The notes under the pieces were generated by a model. The model was not told the origin of the DNA, did no database searches, and was given only the letters and a program-made list of their open reading frames with translations. A program made the translations under genes and the position numbers. Shown here in pieces: positions 48,101 through 57,412 of a stretch of DNA of 64,000 nt. This stretch comes from Hymenolepis diminuta (Eukaryota > Platyhelminthes > Cestoda > Cyclophyllidea > Hymenolepididae): positions 742,316-806,315 of the forward strand of contig CAADRB010000010.1 of the NCBI GenBank assembly GCA_900708905.1. The letters are read 5' to 3'. Every line of letters starts with the position of its first letter. Position 1 is the stretch's first letter.

Positions 48101-51100
48101 AACTGCCAGGAGTCAAATAAATGGACTTTAAATATACCTCCCAGTCCCAGACGAAATCACAGGGCACATTTGAATGACATAAGAGACTTGACGTTTATTG
48201 CCTATTATTGCTATCTTTATCCTTAAATGAAGAAGTGATCAATTTCGGTTCAAACATATAACTGAAAGCACTTGAATGAGTTGGAACACAATAGTAATGG
48301 AATGAATAACATTCATATATGTGAAGAAAGGATAAGTAAGCGGAAGCGAGACCACTGAATAGATAAAAACTGGGACAAGTCGATTGACTCAAATTTATTA
48401 CACAAGTAGGAGGGAGGGAAGAAGTGAATAAAAGAGAGAGGAATGATATACGGTGACAAAACCTCGTCTTTCCAACCCATTAGCCCACCAAAAGAAACTG
48501 CGAAGCTATTGGATAGGTCTATAATATAGTCCCTAGACTAAACAAAATCATTGGGAGAATGATAATCAGAATAAACCGATTAGCTGACATAGTTAGGGAA
48601 CAATGATGCCGATAAATGTCACCTTACTGGCTCTTACGTGAACCACAAAACGACTAGATCTATAGAGGAATGCATGTATACTTTTCAGATTCACGAGAAA
48701 CTTCTAGAAAAATGAAGACCAAATAAACGTATTGAGAAAAGGATACAGGTTGGAGATTTAAGAAGGAAGGACAGAGAAATCTTGTTAGGCTACTGCCCTT
48801 CCAAACTTCTAAAAAAACACCGCAGAGGTAAAGGAGATCTGAATGCTTATATTTGAAGAGAACAAAGGAAATTCATTTTGTAAGAAATAAGCCCAATACA
48901 AAGGAAAAAGGGATGGAATAGGGATGAATTACAGGTAAAATTGAGAGATGCGTTAAATTAGAATGAATCGATAAGTAACGTAAGAGATCAGTTAGCAGCG
49001 ATCACTACAAACGGATCATGTTAAAATGATCACACTGCATTGGAGGAATTAAAACAGTGAAAAACGACTTTCTCATTGCAAAACAACTTTAGAAGTATAT
49101 ATCTCCATATTCGTGTAGGTAAATTCCTCGAGTACAAGCAAAACACCTGGTCATATGAAGGCTGGCATAAATACGGATTAAATTTAAATGACATCGCATT
49201 TGACGCTAACTATGCTGCCATCTGTGCTTCCTAATTGGGGAAGTGACCTGTTTATTTGACTAAACAAGATATGGTATAGAGGTCATAAATGGGTAGCTTT
49301 AATAAAATCGATCAGCCAAGGATGTCAGTGATATTTAGGCTCAACTCTTTAGGTTTCAACCATGATTTGAACAGAATTTATATTTCTTTAGAGCTTCCTC
49401 AGAATGTATTATGGGTGCCGATTGTAAGAAAATAGGAATTCTCATTCGTTAATCATTTTTAGCATTGTATAAATGTCAATAGATGCACATTAAAACAGCC
49501 AATTTTCAATAAAATGTATAACGAAACAACCTACTTTCAATATACTCAAAGAAAAGGGAAGACGAATACACTGATGCATGCTAGATTTCTGAAGAGTGGA
49601 TGTTTTTTAAAATCTCTCCTCAAATATAGATTGAATAATGCACAACCATAGCAAACTGAGCATTAATGGTCGTATCAATGGTAAATATAAGCACCCATTA
49701 TGATATTGCATCCAGGTTTTGTGCAAGAAGCTGCCTGGTCACGAAAAGATTATTGACGCTACTATCAGCATGGATAGAATCAAGCTATTCATAGGCATAA
49801 AAGGAAGTAACTTCACATCTATCTGGGAGCGAGTGGATTTAGGGAGTGAGTAAGAGAGCTAAATTTAGTAACATCACGACAAAAGCTATTTGTCCCCGTA
49901 ATGAGTCATATTTAACAACACCGTGCCACCGCCTTAAGCGGTGGCGATGAAAATTAATAGCGATAATGAACTAAGAAAATATTAAAGAGAGGTTTCTTTT
50001 ATTTTTAATTTGACAGTAAAGGTATGCATACATAAAGTGTTCAAGAACGTGTCGTACTATAGGTACGATATAAAGTTGCTGAAGTGTAAGGATGGTGTTA
50101 GATCATACTCAGATAAACGTAAAAGCCATTAATAACTATAATACAAAACTCAATCCCACAAGTTTTATGATGGAATACCGAGCAGTTTTGGGAACTGCAG
50201 ATGAATGCTTAAGTACTGTTGAATATAAAAAAAGTTGATGTTATGCATATCAACTAGTTTGAAAATAAGGAGCTACTTCTCAATCCAGCAGTATATTAAA
50301 CTGAACCTGATGGTTAATGTTGGTTATTTTCATAAAATAAAAAAGGGAGAGGAAATACTTATAAAACTTTACTTCGAGTTTAGGAGGCAAACAATTTATC
50401 ATAAATAAACTGAAGGGAAGTTGTAAATAAATTAGACCAAATCTCCCCCTCAAGTACTAAGACCTATGTGATACGAGTCTGACAAAACAAAGGCCATAGG
50501 TGCAGTGTTTATGTCTGGACTCGAGATAATCATTTTTCGCAGGTTGTCTCTAAATCGCCCATCATCCTTATCAAGACGAGGACACACATTGCTCCTGACA
50601 ACTTGACAGTTATTTGGAGCAAAACTGTTATCGGTCCAGCGGTGTTTTGATGTCCCAACATCAACAACCTGAAGACAACTTGTAATTCTATATACTTTGT
50701 TTGATTAATAAAATGTATTGGGTTAATTGTATTCCGTCCTAATCTTCTCCCTCTAGTCTGGGTAAACTGTAGTCTAGTGCACAAGTATACCATAGCAGCA
50801 GAATTGGATCTCTTAGTATTATTACAGCATAGAAGAGTCATACTTTATGAAAGTGGACAACTGAGCAGTTAAAAAAGTATGAATAAGGTTGGTCTCACTT
50901 CTAAAAATGATGTATTTGAAAGCCGGACGGAACTAATAACCCATAATATTTGAAAAGTTGGAAGCAGAAGAGCTTGAGGAGCTACTGCAAAGAATCGGGA
51001 GGTAGAGCAGACTTGATTTATGGGAAGAGACTGAGAGAGAAAAGTAATGAGAGATCAATAATGTCGAAAACAAGCCAACATCGACGCTCTTCAAAAAGTT

Positions 51101-54100
51101 ACGAAAAGAGATTTCAGAAATTTGGAATCTGAAACACGGTTGACACCTCTTCTTTACAAATTACCCATACAACTATAAAATGCAGAATAAATTTATTTTA
51201 AAAAGTTATTTAAAACAAGATGCCAGAGATGTACAGAAAAGAATATCTCTGAAAAGAATATCCGGGGACACAAAATGAATTAGCGGACAAATTGAATTAA
51301 TCCATCTTATATCATTAAAACACATGATAATTACTTTAGAGAAGACTTAAACAAGTATCTTTGTCAATCACGATAACGACAGGTTAATAGGTTCATTCAT
51401 ATTGATTTATTGAAAATGTTATCTTATGCTACTGTGAGACATTTTCCATAATGAAACACTGAGAAGCAGAAAAAAATACAAATCATTTTTCATGGTGCAT
51501 ACAAATGATTGATGCCTTTTGAAAGTCAAAATCAAAGATTAAATTTCTCCAGAGGAGCAATAACTACAATTAATGCGAGTTAAAACGGTAAATTTAATCG
51601 AATCCGGAAAGACAAATGCTATAAATGAAGGACATTCGTCGCATGAGGATGGGGTGAACGGAATAAGTGGGTATAGAAACTATGAACTCAGAAAAAAAAA
51701 CCTATTTTCAAACTTAATAACAGAGTTATATCAACGGTCTTAAGATGGAACAGTGAATCTGAGTTTTTTGCCGAATAAATTACAAATCAGAAGAACAGTC
51801 TTACAAAATGCGGGAAGAAACAACCATACCAATAATGCCCAATCCTGTTTAAGAACAGCGTTTTTCAGGCTCCCATATAAAACATTGGAACTCTTCTGAT
51901 TCAGATATTAACATTCAGCCATTCCCATGTTCAATTGGCATACTTCATCACTGGATGACACTGATAAATATCGAATCCGTGATCTTTGACAAAATATGTA
52001 CATTATCCTTACGATATTAGTGTCCAGAAGCACCACCAGGTCAGATTATTAGAACCAACAAGTTCAGATTGATGCAAAAAACTCCAGAAAATACTCCACT
52101 TCTAGAAAGACCTGTAATTTAGCAGATTTTTAATGGTAAAACAAATGAAAAATAAATAAAAAGCTAACTCTCGAAACAAATGCTTAAGATAGAAAAGTAT
52201 CTCCAGATCAAAAGATAATCGATTGCAAATTAACAGTCTACCTATCAAAATGACTATCGGCGCCCGCAAACGAACAAGAAAAAACTTTTCTCTAGATATT
52301 TTAACAAAAAACATATTATTGGAATAGTAATAAGATAATAATACAAATCACGATTAAATTAAAATCAAAACCCAGTCCTGTTGAAAGAAAATGATTACAA
52401 ATAACCAGACGTCCTAAAACCTTTTATGAAGTTAACATTTAACAGCATATAATTTGAAATGCATGACGAAAGAAACTATATCACTACGTAGAAACTAGAG
52501 AGTAAGGACTAGGAGGTTAGGATTGCTAAATCTATCATGATCATAAACAACACATAAATACACTGATCAACAATCATCAACTGTGGCTATTAAGAATTCA
52601 AACCGTCAACAGTGATGTATCTGGAGATGCAAATAAATTTCTGTTGATATCTACACTTCCATGACCCCTCCTACCGAAGGAAATGATTTATCTTATTCCA
52701 GTAATGCGGAGTTAGTCCACGTACTTAACTTCTTCGGCATTATTGTTATCAGAAACAAATACCACTTGTTTTTACCTAAACAACTATAAATAAACAATAC
52801 ATTAGACAAGGTATGGACAATACTCCTGCTTCATGGTGTTCTACCTATACAAGTGACGACCTATTAAATATGCAGTTGGCTCACATTCTTCATCCTAATA
52901 AACGTAAATGTTATTGCATAAAGAGCTATATTCTAACAGTCAGTTGGACAAAATAGTGTAAAAGCTGAGAGATGAATAAAAGCAAACATATAAATTCTAA
53001 ACGATGGGTCGGTAAATTATGACGACTCCCAGTCTCCTCAATACGATCCCACCTATGCAGATGATTTTATTTCAATAAAGTGCGACTGGTCAACATTGTT
53101 ACCCTCTTCAGCGATATACTAATTAAAACGCGATCGTGATTTATTAGATGTAATGATCAAAGTATAATTGTTCATGGCAAAGGATACAGTCATTTCGGCA
53201 ATCTACACACCTGACTTATTAAAATGTGGAGTGATCCACAATTTCCAGTTTCATATCAATCAGTAATACAATTTACATTTGTCATTACCTAAACACTTAA
53301 AATTTATTTATCAAATAGACAAGATACAGTCCACTTCCTTATGTTGCCAATCTTCGGATGAGGACTCACGCACATGAAAGGGAAATGACAAGTGAGGTGG
53401 GACTATGTCAACACCCGCGAACACACAGAGCTAATGACTCATTTGCCGCGACTGCCCCATAACGACGAGGAGCAATAAATTTAAGAGAAGCATAGGCACA
53501 GAGAGTGAGAGAGCGGATTAATAAAAAAATATTCATTCCGAAATCATTACCTACTGCTGCTCTCTGCTGAGAATTATCACAATAAAAATCAGGTAATGAA
53601 AACGCGTGACTCAGCTAAAACATTCGAAGAGAAAAAACTGACAAACTACGAGTTATGATACGTGCTGTAAAATCAAAAATAATTCAAGTGATGATAGCAG
53701 GTACACAGGCAAATAAAAAATAACACATAATTTTTACTATTTTATTAAAAAGAAACATAATAAATTTCAGTGTTTGTAGTTGTAACAAGACAGATAACAT
53801 AAGAGCAGAAAAATTACCTAAACCTAGAAAAAGTAGTACAAATTAATTTGAACTCAATCTAACTGGAAGCCAAGTAGAAACAAAGAAAGAAATATAAATA
53901 GCTAATTTTACCCCGAAATGAATATCCTTATATCTGTAAAATAAAGTAGAAATCTTTGGTAAATTACCATAAACTATGGTGAAGACATTAATATTTCACA
54001 AGTGCATTCATGCTTACATGAAGAAAGTGAATTACCTTTAGAGTGATGAAATTTCGTGCAATCCTCCTTTGAAACGAAGTATTTTTGGGATAATGAAATT

Positions 54101-54276
54101 TCGAATTTCTTTCGAATACCCATAAAAATGTTATCCAAAAATTCGCGTCCACATCCGGGCTGATCATCGTGGCGATTATCATTGATATGGGCTTTAAATA
54201 GTTGCAGTGCTTCAATCGCCAATCGATTACTTGTGTTTTGACAGAAACGATTCCAATTTTCGTGACGCATAGTCAT
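26738..54276 (-). CDS. SH2B/Lnk-family adaptor protein, eight coding exons
   Basis: Adaptor that binds activated receptor tyrosine kinases and JAK2 and modulates insulin-receptor and cytokine signalling. Joining 54276-54036, 43803-43314, 42505-42193, 38048-37944, 37862-37468, 36038-35830, 34265-33826 and 27166-26738 gives 2622 nt (873 residues and a stop), with codon phase agreeing at every junction. Domain order is diagnostic: an N-terminal dimerisation (Phe-zipper) domain at about 4-65 containing ENWNRFC, a basic patch LRKKKQQSK, a PH domain at about 270-410 with the invariant Trp402, and an SH2 domain at about 647-768 with YPWYHG and FLVRQSETR (phosphotyrosine-binding Arg711). Low-complexity Gly, Pro, Ser, His and Ala runs link them. 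Human SH2B1 is about 750 residues, so the excess is mostly insertions. Introns run from 81 bp to 10.2 kb. The 5' end and any extra small exons are not excluded, particularly in intron 1, which contains a sequence gap. Confidence 0.9.
27590..27750 (-). repeat. SINE-like repeat, copy S2
   Basis: On the minus strand the head reads ..GTCACTGATTCGATGCC.. then GGTGCACATCC, a B-box-like GATTCGATGCC followed by the family-specific GTGCACATCC. The body then diverges. It lies within SH2B intron 7, in the same orientation as the gene. Confidence 0.5.
30940..31270 (-). promoter_or_regulatory. G+C-richer patch with TATA-like box inside SH2B intron 7
   Basis: CpG-containing words (CGCACGCGCGCGCAG at about 30965, GGCGCGAG at about 31010) in otherwise AT-rich intron. 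Read on the minus strand, CGCTATATAACATTTC (about 31028-31043) resembles a TATA box, with GAGGGAGTGGCGAGGGG about 50 bp upstream. It could be an internal promoter; exon 8 alone lies downstream on that strand. Motif-based and uncertain. Confidence 0.25.
31610..31745 (+). repeat. SINE-like repeat, copy S3
   Basis: Plus-strand reading contains ATCAGAAGTCATAGATTCGATCCTC, with ATTCGATCC the best B-box match of the family, and near its end TTAAGAATGCTATTCTTCTGGCC, resembling the AAGAATGCGAGTTTC segment of copy S5. Antisense to the SH2B gene. Confidence 0.45.
33826..34265 (-). CDS. SH2B exon 7: first half of the SH2 domain
   Basis: Codes residues 585-731. [10 protein letters not shown] opens the SH2 domain; after an insertion of about 40 Gly/Thr/Ser/Ala residues comes [20 protein letters not shown] with Arg711 at the phosphotyrosine pocket, then CHGKAK. 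Acceptor TTCATTCTAG at 34266-34267; donor AAG then GTGCGT at 33825. The SH2 domain is completed in exon 8, 6.7 kb away. Confidence 0.92.
35830..36038 (-). CDS. SH2B exon 6: His/Gln/Ser-rich linker
   Basis: Codes residues 515-584. Contains [20 protein letters not shown], a run of six His, then Gln/Ser-rich sequence. It has no domain of its own and is included because both splice sites are strong (TTTCTTTTTCAG and GTAAGT) and its phase joins exon 5 to exon 7 without a shift. Confidence 0.75.
37468..37862 (-). CDS. SH2B exon 5: end of PH domain and Pro-rich linker
   Basis: Codes residues 384-514. It starts with [19 protein letters not shown], the last PH strand and C-terminal helix with Trp402. 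It continues with Ala-rich, His/Gly-rich and Pro-rich runs ([12 protein letters not shown] at about 485-496), which are possible SH3 or WW ligands. Acceptor TTTTACTTAG at 37863-37864; donor TTGAG then GTGAGT at 37467. Confidence 0.88.
37944..38048 (-). CDS. SH2B exon 4: middle of the PH domain
   Basis: Exactly 35 codons in phase 0 at both ends. The product contains [16 protein letters not shown] and NYVFILK, aligning with the SH2B PH segment that runs from the Pro-Arg-Leu-Gly to the TFVLKV strand. Acceptor TTTCTTTAG; donor AAG then GTGACC, a weak donor. The following intron is only 81 bp. Confidence 0.88.
42193..42505 (-). CDS. SH2B exon 3: first half of the PH domain
   Basis: Codes residues 244-348. 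Acceptor TTTTCAG at 42506-42507; donor GAG then GTATAC at 42192. PH strand 1 is [10 protein letters not shown]. Then comes a Gly/Pro/Ser insertion of about 35-40 residues in the first loop, followed by [13 protein letters not shown] and [11 protein letters not shown], which align with strands 2 and 3 of SH2B PH domains (LEVF/LELF.PPK). Confidence 0.88.
42630..42810 (+). repeat. SINE-like repeat, copy S4
   Basis: Plus strand: head ATGATCAGAGGCCATAAGATCAATACCCATCGATATACATCCAG, then GTGTGGATGACCAACAACAGACTAATTCTGGAA and GAATGCGAGTTTCTCATAAGAGC. The order of blocks is the same as in the complement of copy S5. It lies just upstream of exon 3 in SH2B intron 2. Confidence 0.6.
43314..43803 (-). CDS. 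SH2B exon 2: basic patch and low-complexity linker
   Basis: Codes residues 81-243. It starts at acceptor TTTTTAG (43804-43805) with phase 1, matching exon 1, and reads [17 protein letters not shown], a basic patch like the nuclear-localisation/membrane-binding region of SH2B1. It then passes through acidic, Gly6, and Ala-rich runs, and a Trp/Arg-rich segment [12 protein letters not shown]. The donor is ATGAG then GTAGAA at 43313. The other open frames over this exon are shadows of it. Confidence 0.8.
45445..45810 (-). repeat. SINE-like repeat, copy S5 (plus a partial copy)
   Basis: The fullest copy. Minus strand: GCCGGTGGTGCAGTGATCAT (A-box-like), ..AGAAGTCACAAGATCGGTGCCC.. (degenerate B box), GGTGCACATCCAG, GATGGCCAACCACAC and GAATGCGAGTTTCCCATAAG. 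A further stretch at about 45445-45535 repeats the GAATGCGAATTTC block, so a second truncated copy sits alongside. In SH2B intron 1. Confidence 0.6.
46470..46511. other. Assembly gap (42 N)
   Basis: Short run of N in SH2B intron 1. Nothing on either side suggests an interrupted exon. Confidence 0.98.
51880..52055 (-). repeat. SINE-like repeat, copy S6
   Basis: The plus strand shows TTGGCATACTTCATCACTGGATGACACTGATAAATATCGAATCCGTGATCTTTGACA and later GTCCAGAAGCACCACCAGG, matching in order the S5 plus strand (GGCCATCTACGTTACTGGATGTGCACCAATGGGCACCGATCTTGTGACTTCTAACA..). More diverged than S4 and S5. Confidence 0.45.
54036..54276 (-). CDS. SH2B exon 1: dimerisation domain
   Basis: Codes residues 1-80 and one base of the next codon. 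Start taken at ATG ACT ATG (54276), two codons before the conserved region RHENWNRFC; the frame is open further upstream, where a TAG at about 54282 on the minus strand could be an acceptor. The helical region has the spaced Trp/Phe/Leu pattern of the SH2B dimerisation domain (WNRFC, ALQLF, EFLDNIF, KKFE). The donor is AAAG then GTAATT at 54035. The frame runs on to 53974, but the residues past the donor look unrelated. Confidence 0.75.
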
Positions 54277-56303
54277 TAGAACTACATTTGATAAAATAAA
54301 TCCTTTAGATTTTATCGGCTTGAACAGGACATTTCCCAAAAAATAGAGCAGGAACCAATGAGAATGTAGATATTTATAGACCAATGAATACGCTGAACCG
54401 GTATCCACATTTCAAAGCGGATAACCTTCTATAATTATAAAAATATTTTGAATACGCACAACTCGATGACATTTTTGAATAATATTAATAAAAGATTACA
54501 AAATTATGATTCATTGTGAATGTTTATCTATTTAGAGTTATTTTATTATGATTTATCACACAATATTTGGAATCGCTGCTCAAATCATGTCAATCTTATG
54601 AAATACATATGCATCTGTATCTTTTTAGTAAATATAGCCTTTGAAATTTTTTGCTCAATATGCTTTCTCAGGTAATTCAGAGCATTAGTGCACCATTTCT
54701 GGAAATTTTTAATAATATTGAAATCTGACATTATTTTTGAAATGTTAAAGATACCCGTCATTCCCTCAAAGTGAAATAATGCGATGATAACATCGGTTTT
54801 TGGGATAAATAATATATCTTGTTTGCAATCATATAATTAAGAAAGAAGATTACGTCCTATTTAAACCCAAAATATTGAAGAATCATTTGAATAAAGTGTT
54901 AGATATCAAAATAACTAATGAATTCACTTAAAATATATTATTACATTGGTAAGCCAGAGTAATGACTATGTGTCAAAATATCCGTGCCTTTCGGAATCAT
55001 CGATTCGAAGTAAAAATAGTTATGTAATGATTATTTATTGAATCGCTTACTCTACTTTCATATATCCTCATTCATAACAGTCCTTCAATTTGTTCTGCGT
55101 ATTTTTATTTAATAAATTCGCGTATTTACCAATCTGTCATCTTTATTTTATTACACACGCAAATATATTTTCAACTTTTCCCTCAATTTTATCGTTTTAT
55201 TCTTTGTTATATAACAAGGTTGTGCGATATTTATTCGATCTTTTTTTCTATTATTCATGTAATTTTATTTTTGCTCTCAACTTTATACAATTTCTTAGAA
55301 TGGATCAGCTAAAAATGATATTTGCTTATTTTGCTGCACCGTATTCCTATTTTTCGTAAAAATATGCTGTTGTTCCAACAAAATTACTGTTAAAAATCAA
55401 GTTAAAGCAAGTAGCACATGCAAAGTGGAAATAAATATAAAACTTGGCATATATATCATAAATATGAAGTGGTTTTAACCTAGTACCTAACCGGTTAATC
55501 TAAAATACATCTACATGAAAATTTCTCAAATCTCAATGGAAAACATAATAGCAATGATATCATCTATCTTTCCAATAGAATTATAATGGGAACTACTTCG
55601 AGTTTCACATTATTTTAAAAGTGACATATCAACAAAGAAGAAATATATCTGCAAAATTAAAAAAATATTAAAATGAAGTTTCAGCGGAGAACTGACGGTT
55701 AAAACGCCTTCAAATTATTAAACGGGTGAGTCAATTGCTATAGATAATTCCGAGCAATTGACCGACAAAAATATCCGAAATAGCTCCCATGTTAATTGCA
55801 AACCCATTTCAAATGATTAGACAAACTGTAAAATAGTTATTTGATATAAATGTGAATAAAATTTTAAATAAAATGGAAAAAATATAAGATAAAATGTAAG
55901 AACCATTACTAAAATAGAACTTAACGGATTTAAATTATTTTATCAGGCCAACTACTGGGTAGTTGATAACATGAGATGTATTAAACGATAAATTTAGAAA
56001 ATTGCATTTCTTAAAAGTTAAAAGTTAAGATAAAAGTGTGCTGACACACATTGACTGTTTTTATTATCATAATCATATATTTGTATGCTATTGTATTTTT
56101 GCATAATTTAAATAAAAAGAAAGTACTAAAATTATTTAAAACTAAATTCAATTAAAAGTATATATTTCTTATTTCAAATGTAAGTTTTATTTTTCAAGGT
56201 TGAGTTGTTTTAATGCCTTAATTTGGACTTCAGAACAGTTGGTTGGTCAGGTCGTCGCATTTTTAAAATTACTTCATGCATGCAAATATAACAAAATTTA
56301 TAA
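54277..56303. other. Divergent intergenic region between SH2B and Kv4
   Basis: About 2 kb of AT-rich DNA between the head-to-head coding starts of the SH2B gene (minus) and the Kv4 gene (plus). It must contain the 5' UTR of each gene or further non-coding exons. The frame 55090-55359 (plus) is a run of Phe, Tyr, Ile and Leu codons typical of T-rich sequence and is not called. No TATA or CCAAT cluster stands out. Confidence 0.5.
56277..56284 (+). promoter_or_regulatory. Octamer ATGCAAAT before the Kv4 start
   Basis: A perfect POU-factor octamer (ATGCAAAT) about 20 bp before the Kv4 ATG, directly after ATGC (CATGCATGCAAAT). It may lie in the 5' UTR rather than the promoter, so its relevance is uncertain. 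Confidence 0.2.
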
Positions 56304-57412
56304 ATGACTGAGCGGTCCACCTGGATCCCATTTGCTCGTGCAACAGCTCTTGGCTGGGTCCCATTAACGAACTATCCTCTTCCTCATTTAAAACTAGAGA
56401 GTGGAGCTTCTCCAAGCAATGAGTTGCTACACTTAAATATAAGTGGAGTTAAATTTGATGTCTATCGAAGCACACTTGAAAAGTTTCCCGAAACTCTACT
56501 AGGTTCCAATGAAAAGGAATATTTTTACAACGAAGAGACTCAGGAATACTTTTTCGATCGAGATCCAGACATCTTCCGTTATATACTTAATTACTACCGC
56601 ACCGGTCTTCTTCACTATCCGAAGAATGAATGCGTTTCCGCTTATGATGAAGAGCTCTCCTATTTTGGAATTCTTCCAGATATTATGGGTGATTGCTGTT
56701 ATGAAGAGTACCGGGATAGGAAGAGGGACATCAGTGAGCGGCTTTTAGATGACAGAGAAGATGAAAATATTATTCTTACTCCGTGCAAAACTTTCCGCGA
56801 ACATTTATGGAGAATCTTTGAAAATCCCCAATATTCCACCTCAGCTCTCGTTGTTTATTATGTCTGTGGTTTCTTTATTGCAGTCTCAGTTACCGCAAAT
56901 ATAATCGAAACAATCTCCTGCGGTCTTGATCCTAAAACCGGTCGTTATCCCTCCTGTGGTGAGCGATATAGTAAAGGGTTCTTCTGCTTAGATACTGCCT
57001 GTGTACTAATATTTACTATAGAATATCTGGCTCGGTTATATGCTGCTCCCGACAGACTTAAATTTTTGCGCTCAGTTATGGCAATTATAGACATTGTCGC
57101 CATATTCCCTTACTACGTCGGTTTGGGTCTACCGGAAAACAAGAATCTCTCTGGAGCTTTTGTAACGCTCAGAGTTTTTCGAGTATTTCGGATATTCAAA
57201 TTCTCTCGCCATAGTCAGGGTCTTCGGATTTTGGGTTACACGCTCAAATCCTGCGCTTCGGAACTTGGCTTTCTTCTCTTCTCCCTTGCAATGGCTTTGA
57301 TCATTTTTGCAACTGTGATTTATTATCTTGAAAAAACGGATGTTGACACCCGATTTACAAGTATTCCTGCGGCATTCTGGTACATCATTGTTACCATGAC
57401 AACGCTAGGGTA
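56304..57412 (+). CDS. Voltage-gated potassium channel Kv4/Shal, first coding exon
   Basis: Pore-forming subunit of A-type (transient) K+ channels, which in neurons and muscle set firing threshold and repolarise after spikes. 369 residues are coded here. The N-terminus [14 protein letters not shown] matches the Kv4-specific hydrophobic segment that binds KChIP and drives inactivation. The T1 tetramerisation domain is at about 40-135, with the Zn site HX5CX20CC (His104, Cys110, Cys131, Cys132) typical of non-Shaker Kv families. S1 is at about 182-204, S2 at 227-247, S3 at 254-273, S4 at 287-311 with Arg290, 293, 296, Lys299 and Arg302, S5 at 320-341, and the pore helix begins at about 352. The exon ends in the pore at TMTTLG, the last two bases of the Gly codon being followed by GTAAAG; the next exon should begin with YGD. 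Start chosen at the ATG next to the conserved N-terminus. The remaining exons were not found up to 64000. Confidence 0.96.

Larger units (their letters stand above)
43804..54035 (-). other. SH2B intron 1 (10.2 kb)
   Basis: No coding exon was recognised in it, though the 42-bp gap at 46470-46511 and its length leave room for small ones. It contains SINE-like copies S5 and S6. The short frames at 44302-44487, 45394-45582, 48195-48392, 50530-50841, 50950-51132 and 52102-52314 show no domain. A locally G+C-richer patch with direct CAC/CGC words lies at about 53390-53520. Confidence 0.55.

Noticed and set aside
55090..55359. Hydrophobic 89-codon frame upstream of Kv4 resembling a membrane protein
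   Set aside because: T-rich DNA gives Phe/Leu/Ile/Tyr codons automatically; no family resemblance and no splice context.
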